The position numbers were made by a program, and so were the translations under genes. Shown here piece after piece: positions 54,869-63,752 of a stretch of 64,000 nucleotides of DNA. Below the pieces are notes generated by a model. That model searched no databases. It was not told the origin of the DNA and worked only from the letters and a program-made list of their open reading frames with translations. How positions within the stretch are numbered: position 1 is the first letter of the stretch; each line of letters begins with the position of its first letter. The stretch comes from Anaerolineaceae bacterium. GTDB lineage: Bacteria > Chloroflexota > Anaerolineae > Anaerolineales > Anaerolineaceae. The DNA is taken from positions 620,001-684,000 of the forward strand of contig JAENZD010000001.1 in the NCBI GenBank assembly GCA_016841445.1, given 5' to 3'.

Positions 54869-55079
54869 ATTAGTCCTTTAATGTCAGTTTATCAAAACAA
54901 TTATTATCTAATCATTATTACAATCAATTTTACCTGTTTTTATGTGGATTTCGCAGATACATTAAATCTTGTCTCCAACACTTTGTGAACCTTTTCGAGG
55001 TATCCTGAATGAATGACCTGATATAATGAGTAAGTCTATTGGAAAACAAATGAATTAAATTAATAAATGGAAGAGTTGG

Positions 55080-55703
55080 ATGCAAATAAAAACAATTTTC
55101 TTTGATTTTGGCGGGGTTATCATCAAGCCGCCAAATGCAAACCGGATCAACCGTCTCAAGAAGTTCTTGAGTGTAGAAATTCCCCCGGAACTCCAGGAGA
55201 TGTTTCAAAATCCCAACCAATCAAAATTGATCCGGGATATGTGCCTGGGAATCCTTCCAGAGAAGAAAATTTGGGAAATCATGGCAGATGAATGGCATTT
55301 CAGGCCATCGATAATCCGACGAATTCGCCGAAAATTGCTATCCAAACGTCAACTGAACCAGCCTTTGATCAAGTTTATGCAGCAATGCCAGCAGCAATTT
55401 AAGACCGCTATCCTGAGCAATGCTGGTGACCAGACCCGCTCGCTGATGGAAGACGTTTACAACCTGGATCAGTATGTGGATGAAATCATTATTTCTGCAG
55501 AAGAAGGCGTGATAAAACCTGATCCTGAAATTTACCGGATTGCGCTGAAAAGGGTGGATGCTGACGCTGAAACCTCCATACTGCTGGATGATACTTTGGA
55601 AAACATTCTCTCCGCCCGTCAGATGGGCATGAAAGCAATCCAGTTCATCAATAATGAGCAATCGATCACGATGATGCGTGAATTATTGTTCCAGGAGAAA
55701 TGA
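55080..55703 (+). CDS. HAD-superfamily hydrolase (subfamily IA)
   Basis: 207 residues. FFDFGGVI holds the nucleophile Asp (position about 9; the usual second Asp of DxD is Gly, as in several phosphatase-like HAD-IA proteins). LSNAGD supplies motif II, KPDPEIY motif III and LLDDTLENILSA motif IV. The cap is small and helical (about 15-80). Length is typical. Substrate not predictable. Three bases separate it from rsmI, so the two are probably one unit. Confidence 0.85.
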   Translation: MQIKTIFFDFGGVIIKPPNANRINRLKKFLSVEIPPELQEMFQNPNQSKLIRDMCLGILPEKKIWEIMADEWHFRPSIIRRIRRKLLSKRQLNQPLIKFMQQCQQQFKTAILSNAGDQTRSLMEDVYNLDQYVDEIIISAEEGVIKPDPEIYRIALKRVDADAETSILLDDTLENILSARQMGMKAIQFINNEQSITMMRELLFQEK

Positions 55704-55706
55704 AAA

Positions 55707-56375
55707 ATGCTGTACCTGGTTGCAACCCCAATCGGTAACCTTGGTGATATCACCTTACGTGCCCTGGATGTCCTGCGATCTGTTGACCTGATCGCCAGCG
55801 AAGATACGCGAAAGACATCGATTTTGCTGCACCATTTTGATATTCATAAACCTCAAAAGAGCTACCATGCTTTCAATGAAAAGAAAGTTGTTCCTTATCT
55901 CATCCAGCAGTTGATTGAAGGCCAATCGATTGCTGTGGTGACCAGTGCCGGTACGCCAGCGATTTCAGATCCCGGATATTCTTTGGTAAGGGCAGCGATT
56001 GATCATGAGATTCCTGTTACCGCTTTACCTGGTCCAGCTGCGGTCATTATGGCTGTAACATTGTCAGGTTTGCCAGCTCACAGCTTTACATATAAAGGCT
56101 TCCCGCCGAGGAAAAGTGGTGCACGCCAGCGTTTTATCGGAGAAGATGTTGATTCCCCCCATACCCAGGTTTTTTATGAAAGCCCTCACCGTATCCAGGC
56201 ATTCCTGGAGGATGCGCTTGCCGTTTTGGGTGACCGGCAGGCAGCTGTGGCTAATGACCTCACAAAGAAGTTTGAAACAGTTCTTCGGGGTTCACTGAGT
56301 GAGTTGATCGAAGCAATTATAAAAGATCCCCCTCGTGGGGAGTATACGGTTGTGATTGAAGGAAACCGAAAATAA
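55707..56375 (+). CDS. rsmI: 16S rRNA 2'-O-ribose C1402 methyltransferase
   Basis: 222 residues. Uses SAM to methylate the 2'-OH of C1402 in the ribosomal decoding centre. [19 protein letters not shown] at the start, [18 protein letters not shown] and FYESPHR are the tetrapyrrole-methylase/RsmI hallmarks. It lacks the C-terminal extension of about 50 residues found in E. coli RsmI, common in short forms. It nearly touches yhhQ tail to tail (three bases between stops). A related gene, partial, is at 63753. Confidence 0.93.
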   Translation: MLYLVATPIGNLGDITLRALDVLRSVDLIASEDTRKTSILLHHFDIHKPQKSYHAFNEKKVVPYLIQQLIEGQSIAVVTSAGTPAISDPGYSLVRAAIDHEIPVTALPGPAAVIMAVTLSGLPAHSFTYKGFPPRKSGARQRFIGEDVDSPHTQVFYESPHRIQAFLEDALAVLGDRQAAVANDLTKKFETVLRGSLSELIEAIIKDPPRGEYTVVIEGNRK

Positions 56376-56378
56376 TTG

Positions 56379-57113
56379 TTAATTGAATTTAAAGGGTGAT
56401 AGGGAAGTTTCTTCATCAAAAACGTCAACACCTTCAGCTTTTTTTAATCGGTTCACGACCCAATAGGTTAGAGGTGTGACGGCAGCTTCAATCCCAACTT
56501 TAAAGATATAATTGGTAATGGTCAGGCTCCAGAACAGGCTCCAGGGAAAGACTCCCAATGCGGAAGCAACCAGGATGAAGGAAAAGGTGTCGACACCTTC
56601 ACCAACGATAGTGCTGCCGATAGTTCTGAGCCAAAGCAACTTACCTTTGGTCAGCAGTTTCATGGAGGCCATGATGATCGCGTTGGAAAAGGAACCGGCA
56701 AAGTAACCTGCCAGACTGGCAGCCACGATTCCACCGGTGCTCATGCTCCCAAGCACCTTGTTGTAGGAATCTTGGCCAACATTTGCTTGCCAGGTGGCTT
56801 CACCCGGCATGACTTGAACTAATTTAAAGGCTAAAGCACTGAAGATTAGGGCACCAAATCCAATCCAGATGATGCGCCGGGCACGTTTGAAACCGTACAC
56901 CTCAGTCATAACATCTCCGATGACGTAGCTGATCGGAAACAGCAGGGTACCGGCATCAAAACTCAAAGGGATTTTCCCCAGGCTAACCCCCCAGTCGATG
57001 AGTTTTGCGGATGATGCGATGTTGCTCAAAACTAACAGTAGAACATACAATACTAAAATAATGTCAAGAAACCTGAAAGATCTTGTTTTTATGTCTGATT
57101 TTTCTTTTTTCAT
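56379..57113 (-). CDS. yhhQ: Queuosine precursor transporter (YhhQ family)
   Basis: 244 residues, about six transmembrane helices. Conserved marks are LSNIASSAKL in helix 1, GTLLFPISYVIGDVMTEVYG (about 52-71) and GVDTFSFI in the later helices. The family imports preQ0/preQ1, or queuine in some organisms, for tRNA-queuosine formation by Tgt. A Tgt homolog lies 5.5 kb away at 62651. Divergent from rsmE with 40 bases between the starts; GGAGTGG precedes the ATG. Confidence 0.9.
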   Translation of the reverse strand: MKKEKSDIKTRSFRFLDIILVLYVLLLVLSNIASSAKLIDWGVSLGKIPLSFDAGTLLFPISYVIGDVMTEVYGFKRARRIIWIGFGALIFSALAFKLVQVMPGEATWQANVGQDSYNKVLGSMSTGGIVAASLAGYFAGSFSNAIIMASMKLLTKGKLLWLRTIGSTIVGEGVDTFSFILVASALGVFPWSLFWSLTITNYIFKVGIEAAVTPLTYWVVNRLKKAEGVDVFDEETSLSPFKFN

Positions 57114-57153
57114 AAACCACTCCGAGAAATAACAGAATTAAGTATACCTTGAT

Positions 57154-57900
57154 ATGTATCGATTTTTCATAACCCCAGAAAAAATTAAAGATGGAAAAGT
57201 TCATTTCCCATCCGACATCGCTCACCAAATTACCCATGTCCTCCGTCTTGGAGAAGGTGACCAGGTGATGGTGCTGGATAACCAGGGAGCAATGTATTAT
57301 GTTAAACTGGTTGAAGAATCAAATCGAACGATCCACGGAAAAATTACCCATTCAGATTTAAGCACGAATAAGAATTTGATCAGCATTACGCTTTTATTTG
57401 GGATGACCAGCCGCAACAAGGTTGAGTGGATCCTGCAAAAAGGGACAGAAGTAGGCGTCACGACTTTCCAACCCTTCATTTCATCAAGAACATTGGTTCA
57501 ATCGACATCCTTGGCGGAGAAAAAAGAAAAACGATGGGAAACCATTATTCGCGAGGCTGCTGAACAATCAGGACAGTTGTTCCTTCCCAAGCTCAATCAG
57601 CCGGTGGATTTTAAAACTGCTTTAAAAATCGCCCGAAACGATCATGATTTGTGCTTGTTAGCATGGGAGCATTCTCCTGATGACCGCCAATCTTTATCCA
57701 GGGCGCTATCAGGGTTTACAAGTGGACGAATTGCTTTACTTGTTGGCCCCGAGGGTGGTTTTTCTGATGATGAAGTTAAAAATGCAACAAAGAGGGGATG
57801 CACTATTGTTTCATTGGGTGAGAGTATATTACGGATGGAAACAGCAGCTATTGTGTTTCCTGCACTGGTTCATTATGAGCTCAGTGGAAAAAATTGTTGA
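57154..57900 (+). CDS. rsmE: 16S rRNA m3U1498 methyltransferase
   Basis: 248 residues. SPOUT-fold methyltransferase acting on U1498 of 16S rRNA. N-terminal PUA-like domain (1-70, HITHVLRLGEGDQV). Knot region with RIALLVGPEGGFSDDEV and LGESILRMETAAI at the C-terminus, the classic RsmE marks. Length is normal. Followed by dagK and plsC on the same strand. Confidence 0.95.
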   Translation: MYRFFITPEKIKDGKVHFPSDIAHQITHVLRLGEGDQVMVLDNQGAMYYVKLVEESNRTIHGKITHSDLSTNKNLISITLLFGMTSRNKVEWILQKGTEVGVTTFQPFISSRTLVQSTSLAEKKEKRWETIIREAAEQSGQLFLPKLNQPVDFKTALKIARNDHDLCLLAWEHSPDDRQSLSRALSGFTSGRIALLVGPEGGFSDDEVKNATKRGCTIVSLGESILRMETAAIVFPALVHYELSGKNC

Positions 57901-57977
57901 CCTTGAATTAATCCCGTAAGGGAAACTTTATAGAAATGTTTGGGTTTATCATATAAATAACAATCCAGGAGATTAAA

Positions 57978-58901
57978 TTGGAAAAACATTGTATTATTGT
58001 CAATCCTGCTGCCGGAAAAGGTGCAGCAAAAAAAGCAGTTCCCCAAATCCAGGAATTACTTGATTCGATGGGCATCGAATATGACCTCGTCATGACAGAG
58101 AAACCTGGTCATGCAATTGATTTGGCTGAACAAGCTGGTTCAAATGGTTATGAAACAGTTGTCGCTGTTGGCGGTGATGGGACAGCCAACGAGGTGATTA
58201 ATGGTTTAATGCAGTCATTGAAAAACGGGAAGCACACCTCGAATTTTGCAGTTCTGCCAGTTGGCCGCGGAAACGATTTTTCTTATGGAATGGGGGTCCC
58301 ACAAGACCTTGAATCTGTGTGTAAATTATTGGTGGGGGGAAAAACACGAAAAATTGATGTTGGATTGGTAAAAGGCGGGGATTATCCTGATGGACGGTAT
58401 TTTGGTAACGGAATTGGGATTGGCTTTGATACTGTTGTTGGATTTGAAGCGGAAAAACTCCCTTCTTTTATCAGCGGCATGCCCGCATATTTGATTGCAG
58501 CTTTGAAGACCATATTCTTATATTTCGATGCGCCAAATCTCAGAATTGATATTGATGGGGAAATCATTGAGCAACCTTGTTTGTTGGTTTCGATGATGAA
58601 TGGAAAACGGATGGGGGGATCCTTTATGTTCGCGCCTGATTCTGCTTCCGATGATGGATTGCTTAACTTATGCATAGCCCACCAGGTGACCCGTATGCAG
58701 GTATTGGGCTTGTTCCCGAAGGTCATGTCTGGTACCCAGGATGGGCATCATGCCATCAAAATGCCCTCAGGCAGACATATCAAAGTTGAAGCGCTTTCCG
58801 GGACATTGCCGGTGCATGCGGACGGTGAAACGATTTGTGAAGCTGGCAGCAGCCTGGAGGTTGAAATTTTAAAGCAGCAGCTTAACCTGGTTTGTGAGTG
58901 A
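57978..58901 (+). CDS. Lipid kinase, diacylglycerol-kinase family
   Basis: 307 residues from a TTG start at 57978 with CAGGAGATT properly spaced. NPAAGKGAAKKA (about 8-19) and GGDGTANEVING (about 62-73, nucleotide loop) are the DAGK-catalytic marks, with GRGNDFS next. The second domain is a beta-sandwich ending in PVHADGE (conserved near the C-terminus). Phosphorylates a diacylglycerol-like lipid; bacterial relatives include DgkB and YegS. Overlaps or nearly touches plsC, matching a joint role in lipid recycling. Confidence 0.9.
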   Translation: MEKHCIIVNPAAGKGAAKKAVPQIQELLDSMGIEYDLVMTEKPGHAIDLAEQAGSNGYETVVAVGGDGTANEVINGLMQSLKNGKHTSNFAVLPVGRGNDFSYGMGVPQDLESVCKLLVGGKTRKIDVGLVKGGDYPDGRYFGNGIGIGFDTVVGFEAEKLPSFISGMPAYLIAALKTIFLYFDAPNLRIDIDGEIIEQPCLLVSMMNGKRMGGSFMFAPDSASDDGLLNLCIAHQVTRMQVLGLFPKVMSGTQDGHHAIKMPSGRHIKVEALSGTLPVHADGETICEAGSSLEVEILKQQLNLVCE

Positions 58902-58905
58902 TCCA

Positions 58906-59640
58906 ATGAAACAAAGGCTTGTTAATGCGATCATCCGGTTCATCCTACATATTATTTTGAAATTGGATGTATCGGAGCTAAAGCGGATCCCCAATAAGGG
59001 GGGATTCCTGGTGGTGGTCAATCATGTGAATTTTCTGGATGTACCGGTAGTGATCACGCACCTGCAGCCGCATCGCACTACCGGATTGATCAAAAAAGAA
59101 AGCTGGGATAAGCCTTTGATGGCATTTTTATTCAATGTTTGGGAAGGCATACCAATTGATCGTGAAACGGCTGATTTTGCAGCGTTCCAGCAGGCAAAAC
59201 AAGCTCTTAAAGCAGGAAAGATCCTGGCAGTTTCCCCTGAAGGGACACGGACAGAGGATGGACGGTTGATCAGGGGTAAGCCCGGCATCGCGATGTTGGC
59301 TGTCAAGACCAATGTGCCTATCTTTCCCATTGCATATTATGGCCATGAGCATTTTAAAGCCAATATCAAACGGTTAAAGCGGAGTCCAATGAAAATCAGG
59401 GTGGGGAAACCGTTCAGGATCAATTTACAGGGTCAATCAAAAGATAAGGATATTCTTCAAACGGTGACGGATTCCATCATGCTGGAAATTGCAGCCCTGA
59501 TGCCGGATGAATATCATGGGTATTATCAATCTAAGATGGGTGCGCGGGGAATATACCTGGATTATCTAGATCGACTGCCGGGGGAGCAGATTACGGAGAC
59601 GTTTGGGAAGCAGTCGTCCCAACCCGAGGTTTCGGCCTGA
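58906..59640 (+). CDS. plsC: 1-acylglycerol-3-phosphate acyltransferase (PlsC family)
   Basis: 244 residues from the ATG at 58906; a GTG at 58894 overlapping the dagK stop is an alternative start. Transfers an acyl chain to lysophosphatidate at the membrane. NHVNFLDVPV holds the HX4D motif (block I), FNVWEGIPIDRE matches block II, and PEGTRTEDGRL block III. Its last 75 bases overlap, tail to tail, the coding end of the methyltransferase gene at 59566. Confidence 0.9.
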   Translation: MKQRLVNAIIRFILHIILKLDVSELKRIPNKGGFLVVVNHVNFLDVPVVITHLQPHRTTGLIKKESWDKPLMAFLFNVWEGIPIDRETADFAAFQQAKQALKAGKILAVSPEGTRTEDGRLIRGKPGIAMLAVKTNVPIFPIAYYGHEHFKANIKRLKRSPMKIRVGKPFRINLQGQSKDKDILQTVTDSIMLEIAALMPDEYHGYYQSKMGARGIYLDYLDRLPGEQITETFGKQSSQPEVSA

Positions 59641-61029
59641 AAGATCGTTGACCAGCAGGTATTGCCCTTTGGGGGAGAGAGCGGTTTCAGGATGGCGGAT
59701 ATCGCGGCCTGCTATCCATTGTTCAACGTATGAGTCAGAAATTATGATCTTACCCGTTTTAAAGTGCTGTCCAACACGGCTGATGAATGGATGGGAGGGT
59801 TCTAAATCCATATCGGTCCATTTTCCAAGGGGCATCCCAATATAAGCATAAGGTAAGGAAGAAAAATGATCCTTGTAAGCCCTGGGGATCAGAAATAGTT
59901 GATCATACCGGGAGAAAATTTCAAGATGATATTCCATCAAGATCTCAGTTATATCAAGTCCAAAATTTTTCAGAAATAGCTCAATGATCTTTTTCGAGAG
60001 ATCTTCATTGACAGGTTCCAGACCTGTTTTTGAGAAATCACGGTTTGGTGGTGTTTCAGCCATTAAGGGGATCGGTTCATTTTTTATCAGAAGAGCACAG
60101 AAAAAGCCGGACATCCCTGTCAGGTGAGGCCAGAGCCTTAAACAATTTTTTAGAGAAGGAGAATAACGCTGATCCCCAAAAGCTGTCAATCCGGGTGCGC
60201 TAAAGCTGAATTTATCGGATATGTCCTTGATACTGAACGTGCCTGGGTAAGCACGCATGGCGGCATCAAGGACTGCTTCATCTTCTTCCGGTGCCATTGA
60301 GCAGGTAGCATAAACCATCTCTCCGCCTGTTTTAAGGGCGCATAAACCGCTGACCAGGAGTTCAATCTGGCGTGCCTGAAGTCGGAGTCGTTCATCAGAA
60401 GTTGTGGAGCGAGCAGGGTGGTTGGGGGTAGGGCGCAGGCTTTCCATCGTGCAGGGGGCATCCAGCAAGATCCTGTCAAAGGTTTCCGGGAACCAGCGAC
60501 CAAAATTCTCACCTGGGTACTGCGTGATCACTTGATTAACGCCACCCCACGTTGTGAGAACTGAACGCAGCGCGGGGATCCGACCAGCACTGGCATCATT
60601 GGCCAGGATAAAACCTTTGTCTTCTGTTCGGTCGATCAGGTGGGTTGCTTTCCCACCCGGAGAGGATGCCATATCCAGCACCAGGGGGTTGGAACTTGAT
60701 GTTGAAAACAAGCTTACAGGTACCATTGAGGCAGCATCCTGAAGGTAATACAACCCCATGCGGTGTTCAATCGTTTTTCCTGGGCTGGTATCCGATTCAT
60801 GGATGATCCAGGCGTTCTCACAAAAATCGACTGGCTCTATCTGCCAGCCATAGCGTGTGGATAGATCCTTAATTGTAGGTTGTGGATCACATTTTAACTG
60901 GTTTAACCGAATTCCAGTTGGCAGAGGTTGATCCTGAAGGATTAAGATAGCTTCAATTTCCACTTCACTGAGAATATCTGAAAATCGATCCAGGCTGTGT
61001 TTCAATTCGGGGGATTCATTTTTGAGCAT
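59566..61029 (-). CDS. RNA m5C methyltransferase (NOP2/Sun, RsmF-like)
   Basis: 487 residues. SAM-binding DMASSPGGKATHL (about 118-130), LLDAPCT (motif IV with the releasing Cys) and YATCSMAPEEDE (motif VI with the attacking Cys) define the family. A C-terminal extension (about 310-487) resembles the RsmF/PUA-like domain. RsmF modifies C1407 in the decoding centre of 16S rRNA, next to G1405. Start overlaps the end of the preceding gene by 14 bases. The 3' end overlaps plsC by 75 bases. Confidence 0.9.
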   Translation of the reverse strand: MLKNESPELKHSLDRFSDILSEVEIEAILILQDQPLPTGIRLNQLKCDPQPTIKDLSTRYGWQIEPVDFCENAWIIHESDTSPGKTIEHRMGLYYLQDAASMVPVSLFSTSSSNPLVLDMASSPGGKATHLIDRTEDKGFILANDASAGRIPALRSVLTTWGGVNQVITQYPGENFGRWFPETFDRILLDAPCTMESLRPTPNHPARSTTSDERLRLQARQIELLVSGLCALKTGGEMVYATCSMAPEEDEAVLDAAMRAYPGTFSIKDISDKFSFSAPGLTAFGDQRYSPSLKNCLRLWPHLTGMSGFFCALLIKNEPIPLMAETPPNRDFSKTGLEPVNEDLSKKIIELFLKNFGLDITEILMEYHLEIFSRYDQLFLIPRAYKDHFSSLPYAYIGMPLGKWTDMDLEPSHPFISRVGQHFKTGKIIISDSYVEQWIAGRDIRHPETALSPKGQYLLVNDLSGRNLGLGRLLPKRLRNLLPRQSI

Positions 61030-61855
61030 GATGATCCTCTGATTTGATTTTGATCAAGAATACCAGTTCATTTGTAAATTCGACTTCAAGAATGTCCTGC
61101 CCATCTGGTAAATTTTCATGGACCAACCGACGGTGGTATTCGGTCAGGCTGTGAAACCCGGACAGATCGTTTGTCGGAAGGGAGACAGCCAGAGTGTCCA
61201 CGTGAATGTTCTGCCAGAAACGCCGATTGCAGCCCGATCCCCGTTTTTCAAAGCGGTGGGCTTCTTTCAAAAAGAAACCCAGATCAGCCTGGATTTGGGG
61301 TGGGGCAACCAGGATGTCTTTATTCTCTGCTAAAGGCGCCAAACCGATCTTGCTAAAAAAGTGGTTGATAAAATCGATACGTGGTTGAATGATATCGTAG
61401 GCGTGATACCTGGTTGTTAGCGGTAGTTCCATCCAGGGAAAAGCCAGGGGATGAAGCCCGCACGCGAGATCAAGGATTATGGCGGGGTGACCCGCTTGAC
61501 GGAACAGTTCTCTGTAAAATGCATCCATAAATGGAATGCGTTCAGCCGTCGATGCATGCTCCCTTAAAACATCCAGGCAAAATTCTCTCAGTTCAGGTGA
61601 TGTGAGGGAAACATCATTTATCCTATTAAGCCTTTCGGTGTAGGAGTCATAATCTGGTTGCCCGAGATAAGGTGCAACGATGTTATGGAGCTTCCGCCGG
61701 ACAGCTTTAAGAAGTTCTTTTTCTGAGGAAATGCGGGAAGCTTCCTGGCCTATCAGGTCAGCGATTGTGTTCCCATTAAGGCCAGACTCCCTGTATTTCT
61801 TTGAGGCGAGAATCTTTTTCCTCAACCGGTTTTTAAGGTCTGTTGATACATTCAT
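61016..61855 (-). CDS. Arm/Rmt-like 16S rRNA methyltransferase homolog, diverged
   Basis: 279 residues. It shares with the m7G1405 methyltransferases (ArmA, RmtB, Sgm) the linker HASTAERIPFMD (100-111) and the SAM loop ILDLACGLHPLAFP (127-140). Unlike its neighbour it has lost the family block SFPxRSLGGxxKGM, which reads SLPTNDLSGFHSLTEY here (225-240), and the FLLKxxPxLE block is FFLKEAHRFE. A changed target or a structural partner role is possible. The ATG overlaps the stop of the neighbour at 61852 (ATGA). Confidence 0.8.
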   Translation of the reverse strand: MNVSTDLKNRLRKKILASKKYRESGLNGNTIADLIGQEASRISSEKELLKAVRRKLHNIVAPYLGQPDYDSYTERLNRINDVSLTSPELREFCLDVLREHASTAERIPFMDAFYRELFRQAGHPAIILDLACGLHPLAFPWMELPLTTRYHAYDIIQPRIDFINHFFSKIGLAPLAENKDILVAPPQIQADLGFFLKEAHRFEKRGSGCNRRFWQNIHVDTLAVSLPTNDLSGFHSLTEYHRRLVHENLPDGQDILEVEFTNELVFLIKIKSEDHHAQK

Positions 61856-62658
61856 TTTGTCACCAGAAAAGCCAATTCGGTTGGAAATGTGAATTCCTGT
61901 ATTTTCCAGCCTTTACCCGTCACTAGGTCATAAAAATGATTTTTGTAAAAATCCAGCATCCCTTTTTTCTGGCCGCCAAGGCTTCGCACAGGAAAAGATA
62001 CCAGGATATGCTGCGCTTGAATTGCATCCAATAACCGATCCCCGATTGCCTTATCCACCTGTTCAAGGCATGGGATGGATTTGAGCAAAAAAGCAACCTG
62101 AACATCAACTTGGGGCAGGCGGATCACGAGGTCACAGGCTGTGATGTCCCCCTCAATTTCATTATGTTTGAAAAATTCACGAATGAAACCGACCATATCC
62201 AGGTAGATATCACAGGCATGGTACGAAAACCTGTTGGCTAGGGGCATCCAGGGGATAGCAAAGGGATTCATTCCGCAGGCTAAATCCACAATGCTGGTGA
62301 CTGGTGCAATCGATTCCAAGCATGTTTGGAAGAAGTGATCTAAAATTGGCAGCCGTTCCGCTGTGGAGGCATGGGACTGCATCATTCGGGTGCAGAAGTC
62401 CTTTACTTGATCTGACTTGAGATCTCTGGGTAAACCAGAAACAAGCTTTTGGGGCTTCTCATAATCGATTCTCTGTCTGAAATATGCACCTCCAACCTGG
62501 TGCAGCTTGTTGCGAATTGCTTTAACCGCTGATTTCCCCGAAAGCCCCTTTTTTAGGGCATCTTCGGTTAATCGACTGACAAGCTCTCGAGAAATAAATT
62601 GATATTTTGGGTTTGCCTGAACTTTTTCAATCAGGGTTTCTAAGCGCTCGTTAGCCAT
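61852..62658 (-). CDS. 16S rRNA m7G1405 methyltransferase homolog (Arm/Rmt family)
   Basis: 268 residues. All diagnostic blocks of the aminoglycoside-resistance family are present: HASTAERLPILD (96-107), SAM loop IVDLACGMNPFAIP (123-136), FLLKSIPCLEQ (190-200) and SFPVRSLGGQKKGM (221-234). Helical N-terminal domain (1-95) as in RmtB/Sgm. In producers and resistant pathogens such enzymes methylate N7 of G1405 and block 4,6-disubstituted deoxystreptamines. Here it sits in a housekeeping-type RNA-modification operon, overlapping tgt by eight bases and its paralog by four. Confidence 0.85.
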   Translation of the reverse strand: MANERLETLIEKVQANPKYQFISRELVSRLTEDALKKGLSGKSAVKAIRNKLHQVGGAYFRQRIDYEKPQKLVSGLPRDLKSDQVKDFCTRMMQSHASTAERLPILDHFFQTCLESIAPVTSIVDLACGMNPFAIPWMPLANRFSYHACDIYLDMVGFIREFFKHNEIEGDITACDLVIRLPQVDVQVAFLLKSIPCLEQVDKAIGDRLLDAIQAQHILVSFPVRSLGGQKKGMLDFYKNHFYDLVTGKGWKIQEFTFPTELAFLVTK

Positions 62659-63751
62659 CAGAATTTCTCAGGTTTTCCGTGAGTTGGGTCATGAACCGAA
62701 GATTATGGAGTGTAGCCAGCCGCCGGAATAGCCAGTCTCCGGTCTTAAAGAGATGATGCAGATATCCCAGGCTGAAGTGTTGGCAAACCGGGCAATCGCA
62801 ATATTCGGAGATCGGGCGGGAATCTTTAATGAAATTTTTGTCCTGGATGTAAACATATTCCATCCAATCATTAACAGGGGTAAGCGGTTCATTTGGGGAG
62901 CTCTTGAAGCGCATCAGGCGAGCATGCCTGGCGTCTCTCGTGGGCAGGGCAGAATCAAAGATATCGTAACCGATTTCATAAGAGCGTTTCAAGTTGTAGG
63001 GATGGCCAATGCCGAGAGCATGCATAGGGTATTCAAGAGGTACAAGTTCTCGCGTTAGAGAGACCATGTCTGTTAATAGATTACCTTTAGAATCAAGCGG
63101 CCATCCTCCGTACCCGAAACCATCAAAGCCGATCTCAAGAAGACCCTCAGCGCACTTTTTTCGCAAGTCCGGGTAACCACCGCCTTGAATAACGCCAAAG
63201 ATCAAAGGACGGTTTTCTACCTCAATTTGCCGTTGATCCACTTGATGTTGAAATTCTTCTTTACAGCGTTTTGCCCAGGCTAACGTGCGTTTCACGGAAA
63301 TTTCCTGTTCCCCGCGTGGGGCATCCACATGTGTGCAGTCATCCAGGCAGATGACGACATCAGTGTCATAACTGAATTGGAGCTGAACACTCTTCTCAGG
63401 TGTGAGGATAAATTTGCGGTTTTTTCCTTCAGGTCGAAAGATGATACCCTGGTCTGTCAGGGTGCCAAATTTATCCGATTCATGGATCAGTGAATAAGCC
63501 TGGAACCCGCCTGAATCAGTGATGATCACATCCTCCCAGCCCGTAAAACTGTGCAAGCCGTTAAACGCCTGGATCGTGCTTGAGCCGGGTCTCTGCATCA
63601 GGTGGAAGGTGTTCATCACCAAAGCCTGGATACCGACTTGCTTCAAATCCTGGGAATCGACCGCCCTGACGAAACCTGTTGTGGCGTCTGGGAGGAAAGC
63701 TGGAAAATAAAGGGTTTTACCCCGAATGGTTATTTGCGAACGGGATGCCAT
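62651..63751 (-). CDS. tgt: tRNA-guanine transglycosylase variant
   Basis: 366 residues. Exchanges G34 of tRNA for a 7-deazaguanine. DSGGFQ (79-84; base-binding Asp), GVIQGG (186-191), nucleophile Asp in FDSALPTRDARHARL (D266) and the zinc site C318, C320, C323 and H349 are intact. The loop after the paired glycines is GGWPLDSKGN (215-224), where bacterial Tgt has GGLAVGE. This loop recognises the aminomethyl side of preQ1, so the accepted base may differ, for example queuine. With yhhQ nearby and no queuosine synthesis genes in the window, salvage is plausible. Confidence 0.88.
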   Translation of the reverse strand: MASRSQITIRGKTLYFPAFLPDATTGFVRAVDSQDLKQVGIQALVMNTFHLMQRPGSSTIQAFNGLHSFTGWEDVIITDSGGFQAYSLIHESDKFGTLTDQGIIFRPEGKNRKFILTPEKSVQLQFSYDTDVVICLDDCTHVDAPRGEQEISVKRTLAWAKRCKEEFQHQVDQRQIEVENRPLIFGVIQGGGYPDLRKKCAEGLLEIGFDGFGYGGWPLDSKGNLLTDMVSLTRELVPLEYPMHALGIGHPYNLKRSYEIGYDIFDSALPTRDARHARLMRFKSSPNEPLTPVNDWMEYVYIQDKNFIKDSRPISEYCDCPVCQHFSLGYLHHLFKTGDWLFRRLATLHNLRFMTQLTENLRNSDG

Positions 63752-63752
63752 C

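Noticed and set aside
61852-62658. Acquired aminoglycoside-resistance gene on a mobile element
   Set aside because: No transposase, integron or composition shift nearby; the gene overlaps its operon neighbours, which argues for long residence.
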